Notes: generated from the letters alone by a model not told the origin. DNA of 64,000 nt from Agrobacterium rosae (GCF_002915175.1 NZ_NXEJ01000003.1:248001-312000); one strand, 5' to 3'; positions 17,858 to 27,772 are shown, counted from the stretch's first letter. Translations and numbers: made by a program.

Positions 17858-19456
17858 TCAAGGCGTGTGACAGCCAGAATCATAACTAAAATATGAAAAA
17901 TCTGCGCGCATAGCTTGTCCACTGGTGTCATTGGCCGCCATTCCGACGAATGCACCGGTGAAATTAGCATGTTCACCTTCTCCTCCTTCATCGGAAAGTG
18001 CGGAATGGTCCAGCAGCGGTCCGATCCGTATCCAGGCATCGTTTTTCCAATAAAAGAAGCGCGCCAGGGCTCCCCGGACTTCGATCCTCATTTTGACGGG
18101 CCCGGGCGGTACAGCAACAGCATCATCAAGAGCGAGTGTCGTTTTGCCTACAGGCCAGGCACCATTGCAATATAGGATATGAAGTGAACGTCCGAGGTTT
18201 TCGTCATGAGTTAGGCACAGATAATGGTAGGCAAAGCTGTTGTAGTAGGCAATCAGTCCTGCCATCTGGTGATAGCTCCGTGGATCAGCGTCAACTTCGG
18301 TTTCGGCATCGAAGTCAAAATGCGTCTGGCGCCGTGCGACAAGTGACTGCTCGTACCAAGAGCCGACAGATTCACGCCCGAACAGGCGCAAATAGCCTGG
18401 TCGCGCGGTTAGCGAAAACAGTCGGTTCGGATTGGGTGTCCGCAGCCATTGGAATGCGTCCGGAAGGCCGGTTTGCAGATCAAACGTATAACGTTCACTC
18501 TCGGACAAAGACTTCTGCTGTGTGTTGCTGGACATCGAAACCGTATCCTGCGGAGCGAAGGGTTCGCCTTGCAGCCGTAACCAGCCATCGTCGCCCCATA
18601 TGCATTTCTGTATCGCGGTCTCGCGCCCCAGCACCGAACGGCCTATACCTGGAAGCGGTCGACTGCAAAGATGAACGAGATAGGTGTCGCCATCTGGCGT
18701 TTCCACCAGATCCCCATGACCCGCCCGCTGGAGGTTGGCATCGGGGTGGAACCGGCTGGTGACGACATGAGTGTCTGGGTGGAGCTCGTATGGACCCGCA
18801 ATCTCACCTGAGCGCGCCATTGTCACGGCATGTCGCATACCGGTGCCGCCTTCGGCGACCAGAAGATGATACCGCCCATCACGCCTGTACAGGTGAGGGC
18901 CTTCTGCGAGACCATGTGGCGAGCCGGCGAAAATATTGCTGATCGGACCGATCAGTCGACCCTGCTCATGGTCGTACTCCTGCAGTAATATACCGCCGAA
19001 CTTCGAGGGCCGGGCCCGGTAGTCCCAGGTGAGGTTCAACAGCCATTTGCGGCCATCTTCGTCATGGAACAGCGAGGGATCGAAGCCGGAGGAATTCAGA
19101 TAGGTAGGCGTCGACCATGGACCGTCGATGGTTTCCGACGTTACCAGGTAATTATGGCAGTCCTTGAATGAACCACTCTTGCGCTTGACGTCTGTGTAGA
19201 TCAACCAGAAGCGACCATCTGCGTGGGTGAGGCACGGCGCCCAGACGCCACAAGAATCCGGCGCCCCTCGGAGATCCAGTTGCTCGGCTCGGTCGAGCGG
19301 CCTTTTCACCAGTCGCCAGTCGCGAAGATCGGTTGAATGATAGATCTGGACGCCTGGATACCATTCGAATGTCGAGACGGCTATGTAGTAGTCGTTCCCA
19401 ACCCGGCAAATCGAGGGATCCGGGTGGAAACCGGGCAAGATAGGGTTCTGGATCAT
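17858..19456 (-). CDS. Glycoside hydrolase family 43 beta-xylosidase/arabinofuranosidase
   Basis: A 532-residue GH43 enzyme. Asp13 (HPDPS, general base), Asp126 (GFDPSLF, pKa modulator) and Glu185 (AEGPHLY, general acid) are all in place. A C-terminal beta-sandwich (about 320-530) is typical of XynB-type beta-xylosidases. There is no signal peptide, so it is cytoplasmic. It lies downstream of and on the same strand as ABC copy B, separated by 124 bases, and is probably the last gene of that operon. It would release xylose or arabinose from imported xylan oligosaccharides. Confidence 0.9.
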   Translation of the reverse strand: MIQNPILPGFHPDPSICRVGNDYYIAVSTFEWYPGVQIYHSTDLRDWRLVKRPLDRAEQLDLRGAPDSCGVWAPCLTHADGRFWLIYTDVKRKSGSFKDCHNYLVTSETIDGPWSTPTYLNSSGFDPSLFHDEDGRKWLLNLTWDYRARPSKFGGILLQEYDHEQGRLIGPISNIFAGSPHGLAEGPHLYRRDGRYHLLVAEGGTGMRHAVTMARSGEIAGPYELHPDTHVVTSRFHPDANLQRAGHGDLVETPDGDTYLVHLCSRPLPGIGRSVLGRETAIQKCIWGDDGWLRLQGEPFAPQDTVSMSSNTQQKSLSESERYTFDLQTGLPDAFQWLRTPNPNRLFSLTARPGYLRLFGRESVGSWYEQSLVARRQTHFDFDAETEVDADPRSYHQMAGLIAYYNSFAYHYLCLTHDENLGRSLHILYCNGAWPVGKTTLALDDAVAVPPGPVKMRIEVRGALARFFYWKNDAWIRIGPLLDHSALSDEGGEGEHANFTGAFVGMAANDTSGQAMRADFSYFSYDSGCHTP

Positions 19457-19580
19457 AGTCTCACTCTAATCGCCATTGACGCATGTAGCGCCTGTTTAAA
19501 ACCAGCTGACCTCTTTTCAGATCAGCCTTTCCATGTCTGCACAGGTTGAGCCCGGCGCCATTTTGCATTCTGGACGACGA

Positions 19581-20402
19581 TCAGACGGTAGCGCCATTCA
19601 TGTCCGCGGAGCCTGCGGTGAAACCGGCAGTCGCCTCTCGCTGTCTGGATCGAGCTACATAGCCGCGACTGCCATCCATCAGCGTGCGGGTGTAAGGATG
19701 CTGCACCGTATTTTCGAGCAATTGCTGCCTTGTGGCAATCTCGACGAAGCCGCCGCTTTGCATCACTGCAACCCGGTCGCACAGATGGGCAACGACTGCG
19801 AGGTCGTGGCTGACGAGGATATAGGTGAGGTTTTCACGCTCCCTCAGATCCTTGAGCAAGTTGAGGATTTCCGCCTGTATCGAGACGTCGAGCGCGGAAG
19901 TCGGCTCGTCGAGAAGTAGGATACTCGGTTCGAGGATCAATGCGCGGGCAATCGCGACGCGTTGACGTTGTCCTCCCGACAACTGGTGCGGATATCGGTA
20001 GCGGAAATTGAGCGGTAGGCCGACATCTGTCAGGACCTTTTCGATGCGGTCTTGACGTCGGTCCTTGCCGTGGATTTCCAGTGGCTCGAGCAAGGTGCGA
20101 CCAATCGTGTGCCGCGGGTGGATCGAACCGAACGGATCCTGAAAAACCAGTTGCTGCTTGGCAAGCTGTCCGTGGGTTCGCTTTTGGGTGATCGTCTCTC
20201 CATCGATCTCTATGATACCCGTCCACTGTTTGTTGCGACCCGCGATCGCACCGAGCACGGTGGATTTTCCGCAGCCGCTCTCGCCAACCAGTCCGAAAGT
20301 CTCGCCTTTTGCGACCTCGAAAGAGACGTCCTTCACCACTTTGATGAGGGTGTCGCCGCTGCCATACGATACGGCGAGATGGTCAATTTTGATCATAGGC
20401 AT
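19581..20402 (-). CDS. ABC transporter ATP-binding protein (DppF/OppF type), copy B
   Basis: A 273-residue ATPase with Walker A GESGCGKST, VFQDPFGSIHPRHTIGR, signature LSGGQRQR, Walker [14 protein letters not shown] and H-loop VSHDLAV. Start 20402 (MPMIKIDHL) sits 1 base after the upstream stop; a longer frame from 20453 is rejected. Close in pattern to the DppF-type gene at 8035, including the SIHPRH box. It ends the transporter part of operon B. Confidence 0.9.
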   Translation of the reverse strand: MPMIKIDHLAVSYGSGDTLIKVVKDVSFEVAKGETFGLVGESGCGKSTVLGAIAGRNKQWTGIIEIDGETITQKRTHGQLAKQQLVFQDPFGSIHPRHTIGRTLLEPLEIHGKDRRQDRIEKVLTDVGLPLNFRYRYPHQLSGGQRQRVAIARALILEPSILLLDEPTSALDVSIQAEILNLLKDLRERENLTYILVSHDLAVVAHLCDRVAVMQSGGFVEIATRQQLLENTVQHPYTRTLMDGSRGYVARSRQREATAGFTAGSADMNGATV

Positions 20403-20403
20403 A

Positions 20404-21252
20404 TCAGTTCTCCAGCCAGGCAGGATCGCGACGCAGCACTTCCAGCCTGTCACGTGGACGGTCTAGGCTCGGCAAAGCGTTGAGAAGGCCACGGGTGTAA
20501 GGGTGTTTGGCCTGATTCAGATCGGCGGCGGCGATCGTTTCCACGATACGGCCCGCATACATGATGATCACCCTATCGCAGAAACTTCGGACCAGATTGA
20601 GGTCATGCGAGATGAAAATCAGACCTATGTTTCTTTCCGTTACGAGATCATCGAGGATCGATAGGACCTGCTGGCGAACCGTAACGTCCAGCGCCGAGGT
20701 CGGTTCGTCGGCGATGATCAGGGAAGGGGAGGCGATCAGCATCATGGAGATCATGATGCGCTGTCCCATGCCGCCAGAGACTTCGTGCGGGTAGAGATCA
20801 AAGACACGCTGCGGATCCCGGATATGAACACGTTCCAGCATGGAAAGCGTACGTTCGCGTGCTTCCTTCTTCGAGGCTCCCTCGTGCAGGATCACCGTTT
20901 CGGATATCTGCTCGCCGATGCTCATGACCGGATTGAGCGAATATTTCGGATCCTGAAGGATCATCGCGATGCGGCGACCGCGGATCGACAGCATCTCGTT
21001 TTCGGTGGCGCGAAGCAAGTCAATATCCTCAAACTGGAGGCGATCGGCATTGACCGAGGCATTCGGTGGTTGCAGTCGCATAATGGCGCGGCCTGTCGTG
21101 CTCTTGCCAGATCCGGATTCGCCAATAATGCCGATCTTCTCGCGACCGACCGTGAAGGAGACATCCTGGACAGCTCTGACGGCACCTGAAAGCGATGGAA
21201 ATTCGACCGACATCTTCTCGACGGTCAGGATGGTATCTGTGGATTTATGCAT
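20404..21252 (-). CDS. ABC transporter ATP-binding protein (DppD/OppD type), copy B
   Basis: A 282-residue ATPase with Walker [35 protein letters not shown] signature and Walker [14 protein letters not shown]. The start at 21252 (MHKSTDT) overlaps the permease stop by 8 bases, mirroring the arrangement in operon A. The same GGMGQR signature variant supports common origin with the gene at 8814. Confidence 0.9.
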   Translation of the reverse strand: MHKSTDTILTVEKMSVEFPSLSGAVRAVQDVSFTVGREKIGIIGESGSGKSTTGRAIMRLQPPNASVNADRLQFEDIDLLRATENEMLSIRGRRIAMILQDPKYSLNPVMSIGEQISETVILHEGASKKEARERTLSMLERVHIRDPQRVFDLYPHEVSGGMGQRIMISMMLIASPSLIIADEPTSALDVTVRQQVLSILDDLVTERNIGLIFISHDLNLVRSFCDRVIIMYAGRIVETIAAADLNQAKHPYTRGLLNALPSLDRPRDRLEVLRRDPAWLEN

Positions 21253-22159
21253 TGCGGGGATCCATGATGTCACGCAGCCCGTCGCCGAGCAGATTGAAGG
21301 CGAGGCTAACAACGAGGATGGCAATCCCCGGAACAGTCGTCAGCCACCAGGCATCCAGCAGATACTGGCGACCGGAAGCGGCCATCGAGCCCCATTCGGG
21401 CAGCGGTGGCTGCGCGCCGAGACCCAGGAAGCCCAGCCCTGCGGCGGTAAGGATGATGCTCGACATATTAAGTGTTAAACGTACAATAACCGATGGCGCG
21501 CAGAGAGGCACGATATGACGCAGCAGGATGCGGGCCATGCTGGCGCCCTGCAATTCTGCCGCAACAACGAAGTCCGCATGGCGAAACGTCAGGGTCTCTG
21601 CGCGCGCAAGGCGGGCAATTGGCGGCCAGACCGTCAGAGCGATGGCGATCACCGCATTCTCAATGCCAGGACCAAGCGCTGCAGAGAATGCAAGTGCGAG
21701 AACGAGACTTGGGAAAGAGAGGAAGATGTCGGTAATGCGCATCAGCACGACATCCACCCAGCCACCGAGATAGCCAGCGGTCGCACCGATCGCGAAACCG
21801 ATTGGCCCGACGATCACGGTCACGAGAATGGCGATGTAAAGCGTGGTACGACCGCCATAGACGAGCCGTGCGAAAACGTCGCGCCCAAATTCGTCAGTGC
21901 CGAACCAGTGCGCCGCCGACGGCGCCTGCAGTGCCTTCATGAAGTCCTGAGCGATAGGATCCTGAAGCGGCATTAAAGGTGCCAGAATTGCCAGGATGAT
22001 CAGGAAGACAATAACGACGAACCCTGCCAGAGCAAGCGGATTGGCAACCAAGCTAAGCCACGCGATGTAGATGTTGTGTAGGCGGGCCTGACGCGAGGAA
22101 CTAAATTCCTCATTGATTAGCCAGGTGTGGAGGTTTGAGAACGTACCTGATTTTGTCAT
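21245..22159 (-). CDS. ABC transporter permease (DppC/OppC type), copy B
   Basis: A 304-residue permease with an N-terminal helix (VVIVFLIILAILAPL), the GTDEFGRDVFARLVYGGR landmark and a permease domain with the VVAAELQGAS docking loop. It starts 4 bases after the DppB-type stop. Counterpart of the gene at 9646. Confidence 0.9.
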   Translation of the reverse strand: MTKSGTFSNLHTWLINEEFSSSRQARLHNIYIAWLSLVANPLALAGFVVIVFLIILAILAPLMPLQDPIAQDFMKALQAPSAAHWFGTDEFGRDVFARLVYGGRTTLYIAILVTVIVGPIGFAIGATAGYLGGWVDVVLMRITDIFLSFPSLVLALAFSAALGPGIENAVIAIALTVWPPIARLARAETLTFRHADFVVAAELQGASMARILLRHIVPLCAPSVIVRLTLNMSSIILTAAGLGFLGLGAQPPLPEWGSMAASGRQYLLDAWWLTTVPGIAILVVSLAFNLLGDGLRDIMDPRNA

Positions 22160-22163
22160 GGTC

Positions 22164-23222
22164 TCACCGGGTCCTTGGATCGATAAAGCGGTAGGCGATG
22201 TCTGACAGGAAGTTGATAGCGATCGAAATCAGCCCGATCAAAAACACGCTTCCGAGGACAGCATTCATGTCAGCAAAAAACAGGGCGGAGGTCAGGTATT
22301 GTCCGAGCCCCGGCCATGCGAACACAGTCTCGATCAGCACGGTTCCGTCGAGCAAGCCGCAATAGGCGAGTGCGACGACGGTCAGAAGCTGCACACGGAT
22401 GTTGCGGAAGGCGTGGCGCCAGATAATCGGTCGTTTGCCAAGACCCTTGGCGCGGGCCGTGAGGATATATTCCTGGTGAAGCTGTTCCAGCATGAAGCTG
22501 CGTGTCATGCGGCTGAGATAGGCCATCGCCGCGTAACCAAGGATCAGGGCCGGTGCAATGAGATGGTGCAGCGCGCTCCAGAACACATCCCAATGCCCTC
22601 CCAACAGGCTGTCGATAAGTACGGAATTCGTCCGCGCCTCGACAATCCCCTCGTTATAAACATAGATCCGGCCACCGGGCGGGATAACGCCAAGTTGCGC
22701 ATAAAACAGCAGGATGACAATCGTGCCGAGCCAGAAGATGGGCGTCGAATATCCGAGCAGTCCCACGACGCGGGCAACATGGTCGACCCATGTTCCCTTG
22801 CGGACCGCAGCGATCACGCCGAGGGGGACGCCGAGGCCGGCGCCGATCAATGTCGCAAGGGTCGCCAGTTCCAGCGTGGCGGGAAACACCCGGGCGAGAT
22901 CGTTAACCACGGGCTGCTTGGTAATATTCGACTGACCAAAGTCGAGCTGCACGGCATTGCCGAGATAGTTCGCGAACTGCACGTAGATCGGTCGGTCAAG
23001 GCCCATTTCCTTGTAGACGCGGTCATATGTCGCCTGGTCCGCCTGGTCGCCAATGGCAGCGATCACGGGATCGGCAGGCACCATGCGTCCAACGACGAAG
23101 GTGATGACGAGCAGACCGAGCAATGTCGTCAGGATCACGATCGCCGAGGTGGCGACTTTGCGCGCTGCCTTGAAAAGCGAATGGCTCGGAACTGGAGTAG
23201 ATGTGGTCTGTGAAATACTCAT
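22164..23222 (-). CDS. ABC transporter permease (DppB/OppB type), copy B
   Basis: A 352-residue permease with the TFVVGRMVPADP segment, LDFGQSNIT and the ILTARAKGLG docking loop. ATG at 23222 (MSISQTT) has an AAGGA Shine-Dalgarno about 9 bases upstream and is preferred over 23243. Counterpart of the gene at 10542. Confidence 0.9.
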   Translation of the reverse strand: MSISQTTSTPVPSHSLFKAARKVATSAIVILTTLLGLLVITFVVGRMVPADPVIAAIGDQADQATYDRVYKEMGLDRPIYVQFANYLGNAVQLDFGQSNITKQPVVNDLARVFPATLELATLATLIGAGLGVPLGVIAAVRKGTWVDHVARVVGLLGYSTPIFWLGTIVILLFYAQLGVIPPGGRIYVYNEGIVEARTNSVLIDSLLGGHWDVFWSALHHLIAPALILGYAAMAYLSRMTRSFMLEQLHQEYILTARAKGLGKRPIIWRHAFRNIRVQLLTVVALAYCGLLDGTVLIETVFAWPGLGQYLTSALFFADMNAVLGSVFLIGLISIAINFLSDIAYRFIDPRTR

Positions 23223-23244
23223 TGCACTGTCCTTGGTTCGCAAA

Positions 23245-24837
23245 TCATTCGCTTTTGGAAACGGTGTCCCAGCGTGTCAGCCATGTCGGATGTCCGACGT
23301 AACCTTTCACTTCTGTGCGGACGGCTTTGGGATCGGTACGTTGGAATGACGTGACGAGAGCTGGTGAGGCGCGCAGATAGGCTTCGTTAATCCGTACATA
23401 AAGTGCTTTGCGCTTTTCCGGATCGATCTCGTGGGCGGCCGCAATCACCATATCCTGTATGTCTTTTGGGACATCCCAGGCGGTGCGCCAGGCGACGAGC
23501 CCGGCGAGTTTCGCTGCATCGGAATTGTCGGCATTCGTGGCATAAGATTGAAGAACCGCATGCGGGTCGGGAAGACGATCGCCGGTGCGTGACGAAAACA
23601 GCTCGAATTGCCGTGACCTGAATTTGCCGATCTGGTCACCGATCTGCAGATCGAGTTTGATCCCAGCCTTGGCGGCATTATTCTGAAGCGATATTCCGAC
23701 TTCCGATTCCGGCGTTCCGGGTTGAGCGAAATAGACTTTTGAAAAACCGTTGGGATAGCCCGCTTCCGTGAGCAGTTGTTTTGCCTTGTCGATGTCCAGT
23801 TTGTAGGGATTGTCAGCCATTGCACCCGGCAGGCCAGCCGGGATGATCGATTGCTGCTTGGTGCCGTAGTATTTCATGACGGTGCTGCTGAGCCCGTCAT
23901 AATCGATGAGATAGCGAAAAGCCTCGCGAACCTTCGGGTTGGAAAGTATCTCGTCCTTTTGGTTCAGTGCCAGATAGTAAAAGCCAAATCCGGGTACCTT
24001 CTGGACCGACACTTTGCCGTCAGCTTCAAGCCCTGAAAGGTCCGTCGACGATAATCGCGTCGCGACGTCTACGTCACCCGCATCGATCTGAAGCCGCTGC
24101 GCTGAAGATTCAGGGATATGGCTCATGAACACCCGCCGCATGGCAGGCATACCTTTCCAGTAGTCCTTAAATGCATCGGCGATCAGAAGTTGATTGGAGC
24201 GCCATGTAGTCAGGGAATATGGGCCTGAGCCCGCGTCCTGGGTCTGGAGGTAGTTGCGCGCCCAGTCACCGTTTTTTTCCCTGCTTGCCAGATACACGCT
24301 GTCGACGATCGACGTAGAGAAGCTGGCCAGAGAATACAGAATGAGGTTGGGGTTCCAGACTTCCGGTGTCTGCAGCACTAGCGTTTGGTCATCCGTCGCA
24401 CGGATCAAAGCATCGACATTTTTTGCCGAAAACCCCCATTGGCGAAGGTCGGTCGACGGTGCCAGCCCAAGTTTCACAAGCCGGTGCAAAGACCACTCAA
24501 CATCTTTCGCAGTTAGCGGATTGCCGGAATGAAACCGCACCCCCTGCCGGATCTTGAAAGTGAATGTCTTCCCATCTTCAGACACCGTCCAGCTTTCCGC
24601 AAGCGACGGCTTTGGTACTGTAATATTGTCGGCCGGCAGCTCGATAAGCCGATCATAAAGATTGGCGACGACCTCAGCAGCCTCGAGCTGGTTGATCTCA
24701 TGCGGATCAAGACCGCGCATCGTCGTCATCATGATGGCGATGACAAGTTGATCCGATGGGGTTTTTGCGAATGCAGGAATGCCGCAGGATGCGATCATCG
24801 CAGAGCTTACGATGGCAACAAAATTACGTTTCAACAT
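23245..24837 (-). CDS. ABC transporter substrate-binding protein (SBP family 5), copy B
   Basis: A 530-residue family 5 binding protein with a signal peptide cleaved near AFAK. Landmarks are TPSDQLVIAIM, YDRLIELPAD, FHSGNPLTAKDVEWS and the KGYVGHPTWLTRWD end, which parallels the KGYSGHPWSLTR end of copy A. GGGAG precedes the ATG. It is first in operon B and divergent from the GntR regulator at 24952, with a palindromic operator between them. Likely ligand: a plant oligosaccharide processed by the GH43 enzyme of the same operon. Confidence 0.9.
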   Translation of the reverse strand: MLKRNFVAIVSSAMIASCGIPAFAKTPSDQLVIAIMMTTMRGLDPHEINQLEAAEVVANLYDRLIELPADNITVPKPSLAESWTVSEDGKTFTFKIRQGVRFHSGNPLTAKDVEWSLHRLVKLGLAPSTDLRQWGFSAKNVDALIRATDDQTLVLQTPEVWNPNLILYSLASFSTSIVDSVYLASREKNGDWARNYLQTQDAGSGPYSLTTWRSNQLLIADAFKDYWKGMPAMRRVFMSHIPESSAQRLQIDAGDVDVATRLSSTDLSGLEADGKVSVQKVPGFGFYYLALNQKDEILSNPKVREAFRYLIDYDGLSSTVMKYYGTKQQSIIPAGLPGAMADNPYKLDIDKAKQLLTEAGYPNGFSKVYFAQPGTPESEVGISLQNNAAKAGIKLDLQIGDQIGKFRSRQFELFSSRTGDRLPDPHAVLQSYATNADNSDAAKLAGLVAWRTAWDVPKDIQDMVIAAAHEIDPEKRKALYVRINEAYLRASPALVTSFQRTDPKAVRTEVKGYVGHPTWLTRWDTVSKSE

Positions 24838-24898
24838 GGTTTTCTCCCAAGGCTCCTCAACCTCGTTTCTAGAAATTTGTTATCGACAAGGACATCAA

Positions 24899-24914
24899 AT
24901 CTGATATACCAGAT
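24899..24914. promoter_or_regulatory. Palindromic GntR-type operator between ABC operon B and gntR
   Basis: ATCTGATATACCAGAT is a 16-base palindrome with a single mismatched pair and a TATACCA core. It resembles the TGGTATACCA core bound by the FCD-type regulators UxuR/ExuR of hexuronate metabolism. It lies 38 bases from the GntR start and 62 from the binding-protein start, suited to control both. Confidence 0.6.
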
Positions 24915-24951
24915 CTCATATTAATCTCGTCACGTCAACGGATTTTGGGAA

Positions 24952-25671
24952 ATGATCAATCGCTCGGACACACCCGCCGGTGGCGCGGGATTTGAAAAGA
25001 TCGACGCCAGCTTCAATGTCACCGTACGGGACCACGTCCATCGGATGATGCGTGCAGCCATAATTTCCGGGCGTTTTGCAACCGGCGAAAAAGTCAACGA
25101 GCGAAGCCTCGCTGAACAGTTCGGAGTCAGTACTACGCCCATCAAGGAAGCCCTTCGGCAGCTGGAAACCGAAGGCTTGGTTGAAGCCCTGCCGCGGCGC
25201 GGCGTGGTCATACGGTTCGCAAGCAGTTGGGCAGAGGAAATGATCCTCGCGCGCGCTGCGCTGGAATCGATGATCGCCCATCTCGCTGCAAAGCGCATCG
25301 ACAAGAAGGCGGGTGTCGAACTCGTTGCGACCGCCAATCTGATGCGCAAGGCAACGACGTCGGGCGACGCTGACAGTCTGATCGCGCTCAACGAGACCTT
25401 CCACGATCTTATCCATAGGAGTTCGCTGTGCGGCTATCTATCCAAGCTGATCGAACGCCAGCAATTTTATGATGCGAGCATCCGTCGCGTCATCCACCTT
25501 GATTCTTCGGAGCGCCAGAAGGCGCTCGAGGAGCATGTCACCATCGCCGACGCCATCGTCGCCGGGGATGCGGGCAGGGCGGAGCGCTCAATGCGCGACC
25601 ATGTCGTGCGTTCGGGCCAAACTTACCTGTCCATCGTATTTGGAAATCAGAAGGATAGTGAGCGTGACTGA
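24952..25671 (+). CDS. GntR-family regulator, FCD subfamily
   Basis: A 239-residue regulator. A winged HTH (about 25-90; ISGRFATGEKVNERSLAEQF, VSTTPIKEALRQLETEGLV) is followed by an FCD ligand domain (about 95-225) with the expected Asp/His pattern (ETFHDLIH). It is the first gene of an operon with the DHDPS-family and enolase-superfamily genes, and divergent from ABC operon B. FCD regulators typically sense sugar acids, so an aldonate, uronate or keto-deoxy acid is the probable inducer. Confidence 0.88.
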   Translation: MINRSDTPAGGAGFEKIDASFNVTVRDHVHRMMRAAIISGRFATGEKVNERSLAEQFGVSTTPIKEALRQLETEGLVEALPRRGVVIRFASSWAEEMILARAALESMIAHLAAKRIDKKAGVELVATANLMRKATTSGDADSLIALNETFHDLIHRSSLCGYLSKLIERQQFYDASIRRVIHLDSSERQKALEEHVTIADAIVAGDAGRAERSMRDHVVRSGQTYLSIVFGNQKDSERD

Positions 25672-26584
25672 CAAACTACAGGCTGTAAGAATGGCCCTTT
25701 CCGGGATCTCAGGCGTTCCCGTGACACCATACGCGAGCGACGGCTCGATTGATGTACAGAAGCTGGAATGGCTAATCAAAAGACTTGCCGCAGCTAAGGT
25801 CCACAACCTCATGGCGGCCGGCAATACCGGTGAGTTTTTTACGCTCACGATGGACGAGATCCGTCTTGTGCACAATACGACGATCAAGGCTGCCAACGGC
25901 AATGCTCTTGTCAGTGCGGCCGTCGGCAGGTCGCTGACCGATGCAAAGGCGCTGGCACGCGACGCCATCGCCGCAGGTGCCGACGCGATCATGGGGCATC
26001 ATCCCATGGATCCCTTTGCCGGACCGGCTTATCAGGCGGCCTATTTTCTAGAACTGGCGGAATTTTGCACGATTCCAGTTATTGCCTACGTGCGCAGCGA
26101 CGGCTTCTCCGTAGATGATTTCCGCAAACTGGCGCTACACCCCAATATTGCCGGTATCAAATTCGCCTCGCCCAATCTTATGCTTTTGGCCGAAGTGATC
26201 CGCGCGACCCATGACGCACCGGCGATCTGGGTTTGCGGACTTGCCGAAGGTTGGGCACCGGCATTTTACGCTATGGGCGCACGCGGGTTCACCTCGGGGC
26301 TCGTCAACGTATTTCCCGAGCGTTCGCACGCTATCCATACGGCTCTCGAGTCAGGAGATTATGCGGCGGCGCGCGGCCTAATCGATGGAATTGCTCAGTT
26401 CGAAGCGTTGCGCACGAAATACAATAATGGTGCCAACGTCACCGTCGTCAAGGAGGCGCTCGGCATGCTTGGGACAGACGTCGGCCCTGTGCGCGTACCA
26501 GGCGTGGTCGAACTGAACGTCGCTGAGCGTGAGATCCTGCGCGAAGTCGTGGACCGCGTTCGCTCCAACGCAAACGGTGCTTGA
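25664..26584 (+). CDS. Dihydrodipicolinate synthase family protein (2-keto-3-deoxy sugar-acid lyase/dehydratase)
   Basis: A 306-residue DapA/NanA-superfamily TIM barrel. GNTGEFFTLT is the substrate-binding loop, Tyr142 (AYVRSDG) the conserved Tyr and Lys166 (AGIKFASPN) the Schiff-base lysine. GTG at 25664 is chosen because AAGGA at 25651-25655 lies 8 bases away; it overlaps the gntR stop by 8 bases. In this context it should cleave or dehydrate a 2-keto-3-deoxy sugar acid made by the dehydratases nearby, not make lysine precursors. Whether it is an aldolase or a dehydratase cannot be decided by eye. Confidence 0.82.
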   Translation: MTDKLQAVRMALSGISGVPVTPYASDGSIDVQKLEWLIKRLAAAKVHNLMAAGNTGEFFTLTMDEIRLVHNTTIKAANGNALVSAAVGRSLTDAKALARDAIAAGADAIMGHHPMDPFAGPAYQAAYFLELAEFCTIPVIAYVRSDGFSVDDFRKLALHPNIAGIKFASPNLMLLAEVIRATHDAPAIWVCGLAEGWAPAFYAMGARGFTSGLVNVFPERSHAIHTALESGDYAAARGLIDGIAQFEALRTKYNNGANVTVVKEALGMLGTDVGPVRVPGVVELNVAEREILREVVDRVRSNANGA

Positions 26585-26597
26585 GGGAGAATTTTTA

Positions 26598-27737
26598 GTG
26601 CATATCACTGGCATCAAGACCTACATGCAGCGCGTGGACGAGCGGCCGCGACTGCTTCTCAAGATCGAGACGAGCGAGGGCATCAGCGGCTGGGGCGAAT
26701 GTTACAATCATGGCCCTGACTGGTCGCTGCCACCACTTCTCGACTACTTGTTTCACCAGATCGAAGGCGAAGATCCGCGCCGTGTCGAATATCTCGTCCT
26801 CAAGCTCAATCAACAATGCCGGTTTCCTCCCGGAGCTCTGGGCCTTGCCGCAATTTCCGCGATCGACCATGCGTTGTGGGACATTGCTGGCAAGGCTGCG
26901 GGTCTGCCGGTATACATGCTGTTGGGTGGCAGCGTCCGTGACCGCGTGCGCGTATACTGTGGCGTCTATACTGCGCCTGATGCAGAACACGCGCTCGATC
27001 AGACGCTGAAGCTCAACGAAGATTACGGTTACACGGCGTTCAAGCTCAGCCCGTATCGCCGTGATCTGCATACGGGCAGGTGGGGCGAATTGGTCAAGGA
27101 GACCGGCGACTGGTTTGGCAGAATACGCGAGATCACCCCCTCGCATTTCGAATTTGCCTTCGACGCGCATGCCAAGATCTTCGAACCTTACAAGGCCGTC
27201 CAGCTGGCTGCGGCGATCGCCCCGAACGACCCGCTTTTCTACGAGGAGCCTATTCGCCCTGAGCACATTCCAGCATGGCGAGAATTGAAGTCGAAGGTCA
27301 ACGTGCCGCTCGCCACAGGTGAGTCTCTCTACAACCGCTTCGAATTCCTGTCGCTGCTGTCGGCGCAGGGTGCCGATATCATCCAACCAGACATCTGCGT
27401 TGTGGGAGGTGTCTGCGAAATGCGACGAATCGCAACGCTTGCTGAAGCGCATTATGTCACCGTCGCACCGCACAATCCGATGGGTCCGCTGGCGACCGCA
27501 GTCAATATCCATTTCTGCGCTGCCCAACCGAATTTTCAGATCCTGGAGTTCAAGCCGCATGTTCACGCGCCTTGGGCACTCGATCCTTACATGCCGGTAG
27601 ATGGACACATGGAGTTACGGCCCGACCGTCCAGGGTGGGGGATCGAGATTGACGAAAAAGCTTTGCTGACGGACGACTACATCCATTGGCAACGCAAAAT
27701 CACGAACAAACCGGATGGATCTACAGCCTATCCCTGA
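26598..27737 (+). CDS. Enolase-superfamily sugar-acid dehydratase (mandelate racemase subgroup, galactonate dehydratase-like)
   Basis: A 379-residue protein with an enolase N-terminal capping domain (1-115) and a TIM barrel. Metal ligands are Asp189 (AFDAHAK), Glu216 (FYEEPIRPE) and Glu242 (ATGESLY); Lys149 (FKLSP) and His292 (PHNPMGP) are the probable acid/base residues. GTG at 26598 follows GAGGGAGA by 7 bases. Third gene of the GntR operon, directly after the DHDPS-family gene, so its 2-keto-3-deoxy product likely feeds that enzyme. The exact aldonate is unknown. Confidence 0.85.
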   Translation: MHITGIKTYMQRVDERPRLLLKIETSEGISGWGECYNHGPDWSLPPLLDYLFHQIEGEDPRRVEYLVLKLNQQCRFPPGALGLAAISAIDHALWDIAGKAAGLPVYMLLGGSVRDRVRVYCGVYTAPDAEHALDQTLKLNEDYGYTAFKLSPYRRDLHTGRWGELVKETGDWFGRIREITPSHFEFAFDAHAKIFEPYKAVQLAAAIAPNDPLFYEEPIRPEHIPAWRELKSKVNVPLATGESLYNRFEFLSLLSAQGADIIQPDICVVGGVCEMRRIATLAEAHYVTVAPHNPMGPLATAVNIHFCAAQPNFQILEFKPHVHAPWALDPYMPVDGHMELRPDRPGWGIEIDEKALLTDDYIHWQRKITNKPDGSTAYP

Positions 27738-27772
27738 ATGTGAAATTTGCGGTATGCCAACGTTGGTCGTTA

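Noticed and set aside
22299..23213. Open frame of 304 codons on the plus strand
   Set aside because: Antisense to the DppB-type permease of operon B; rich in charged and His residues as expected of a permease shadow.
25664..26584. Lysine-pathway dapA
   Set aside because: Family residues fit the superfamily, but the operon with GntR and a sugar-acid dehydratase points to 2-keto-3-deoxy acid chemistry instead.
26595..27608. Long open frame (337 codons) on the minus strand
   Set aside because: Exactly antisense to the enolase-superfamily gene 26598-27737, no family features, composition of a shadow frame.
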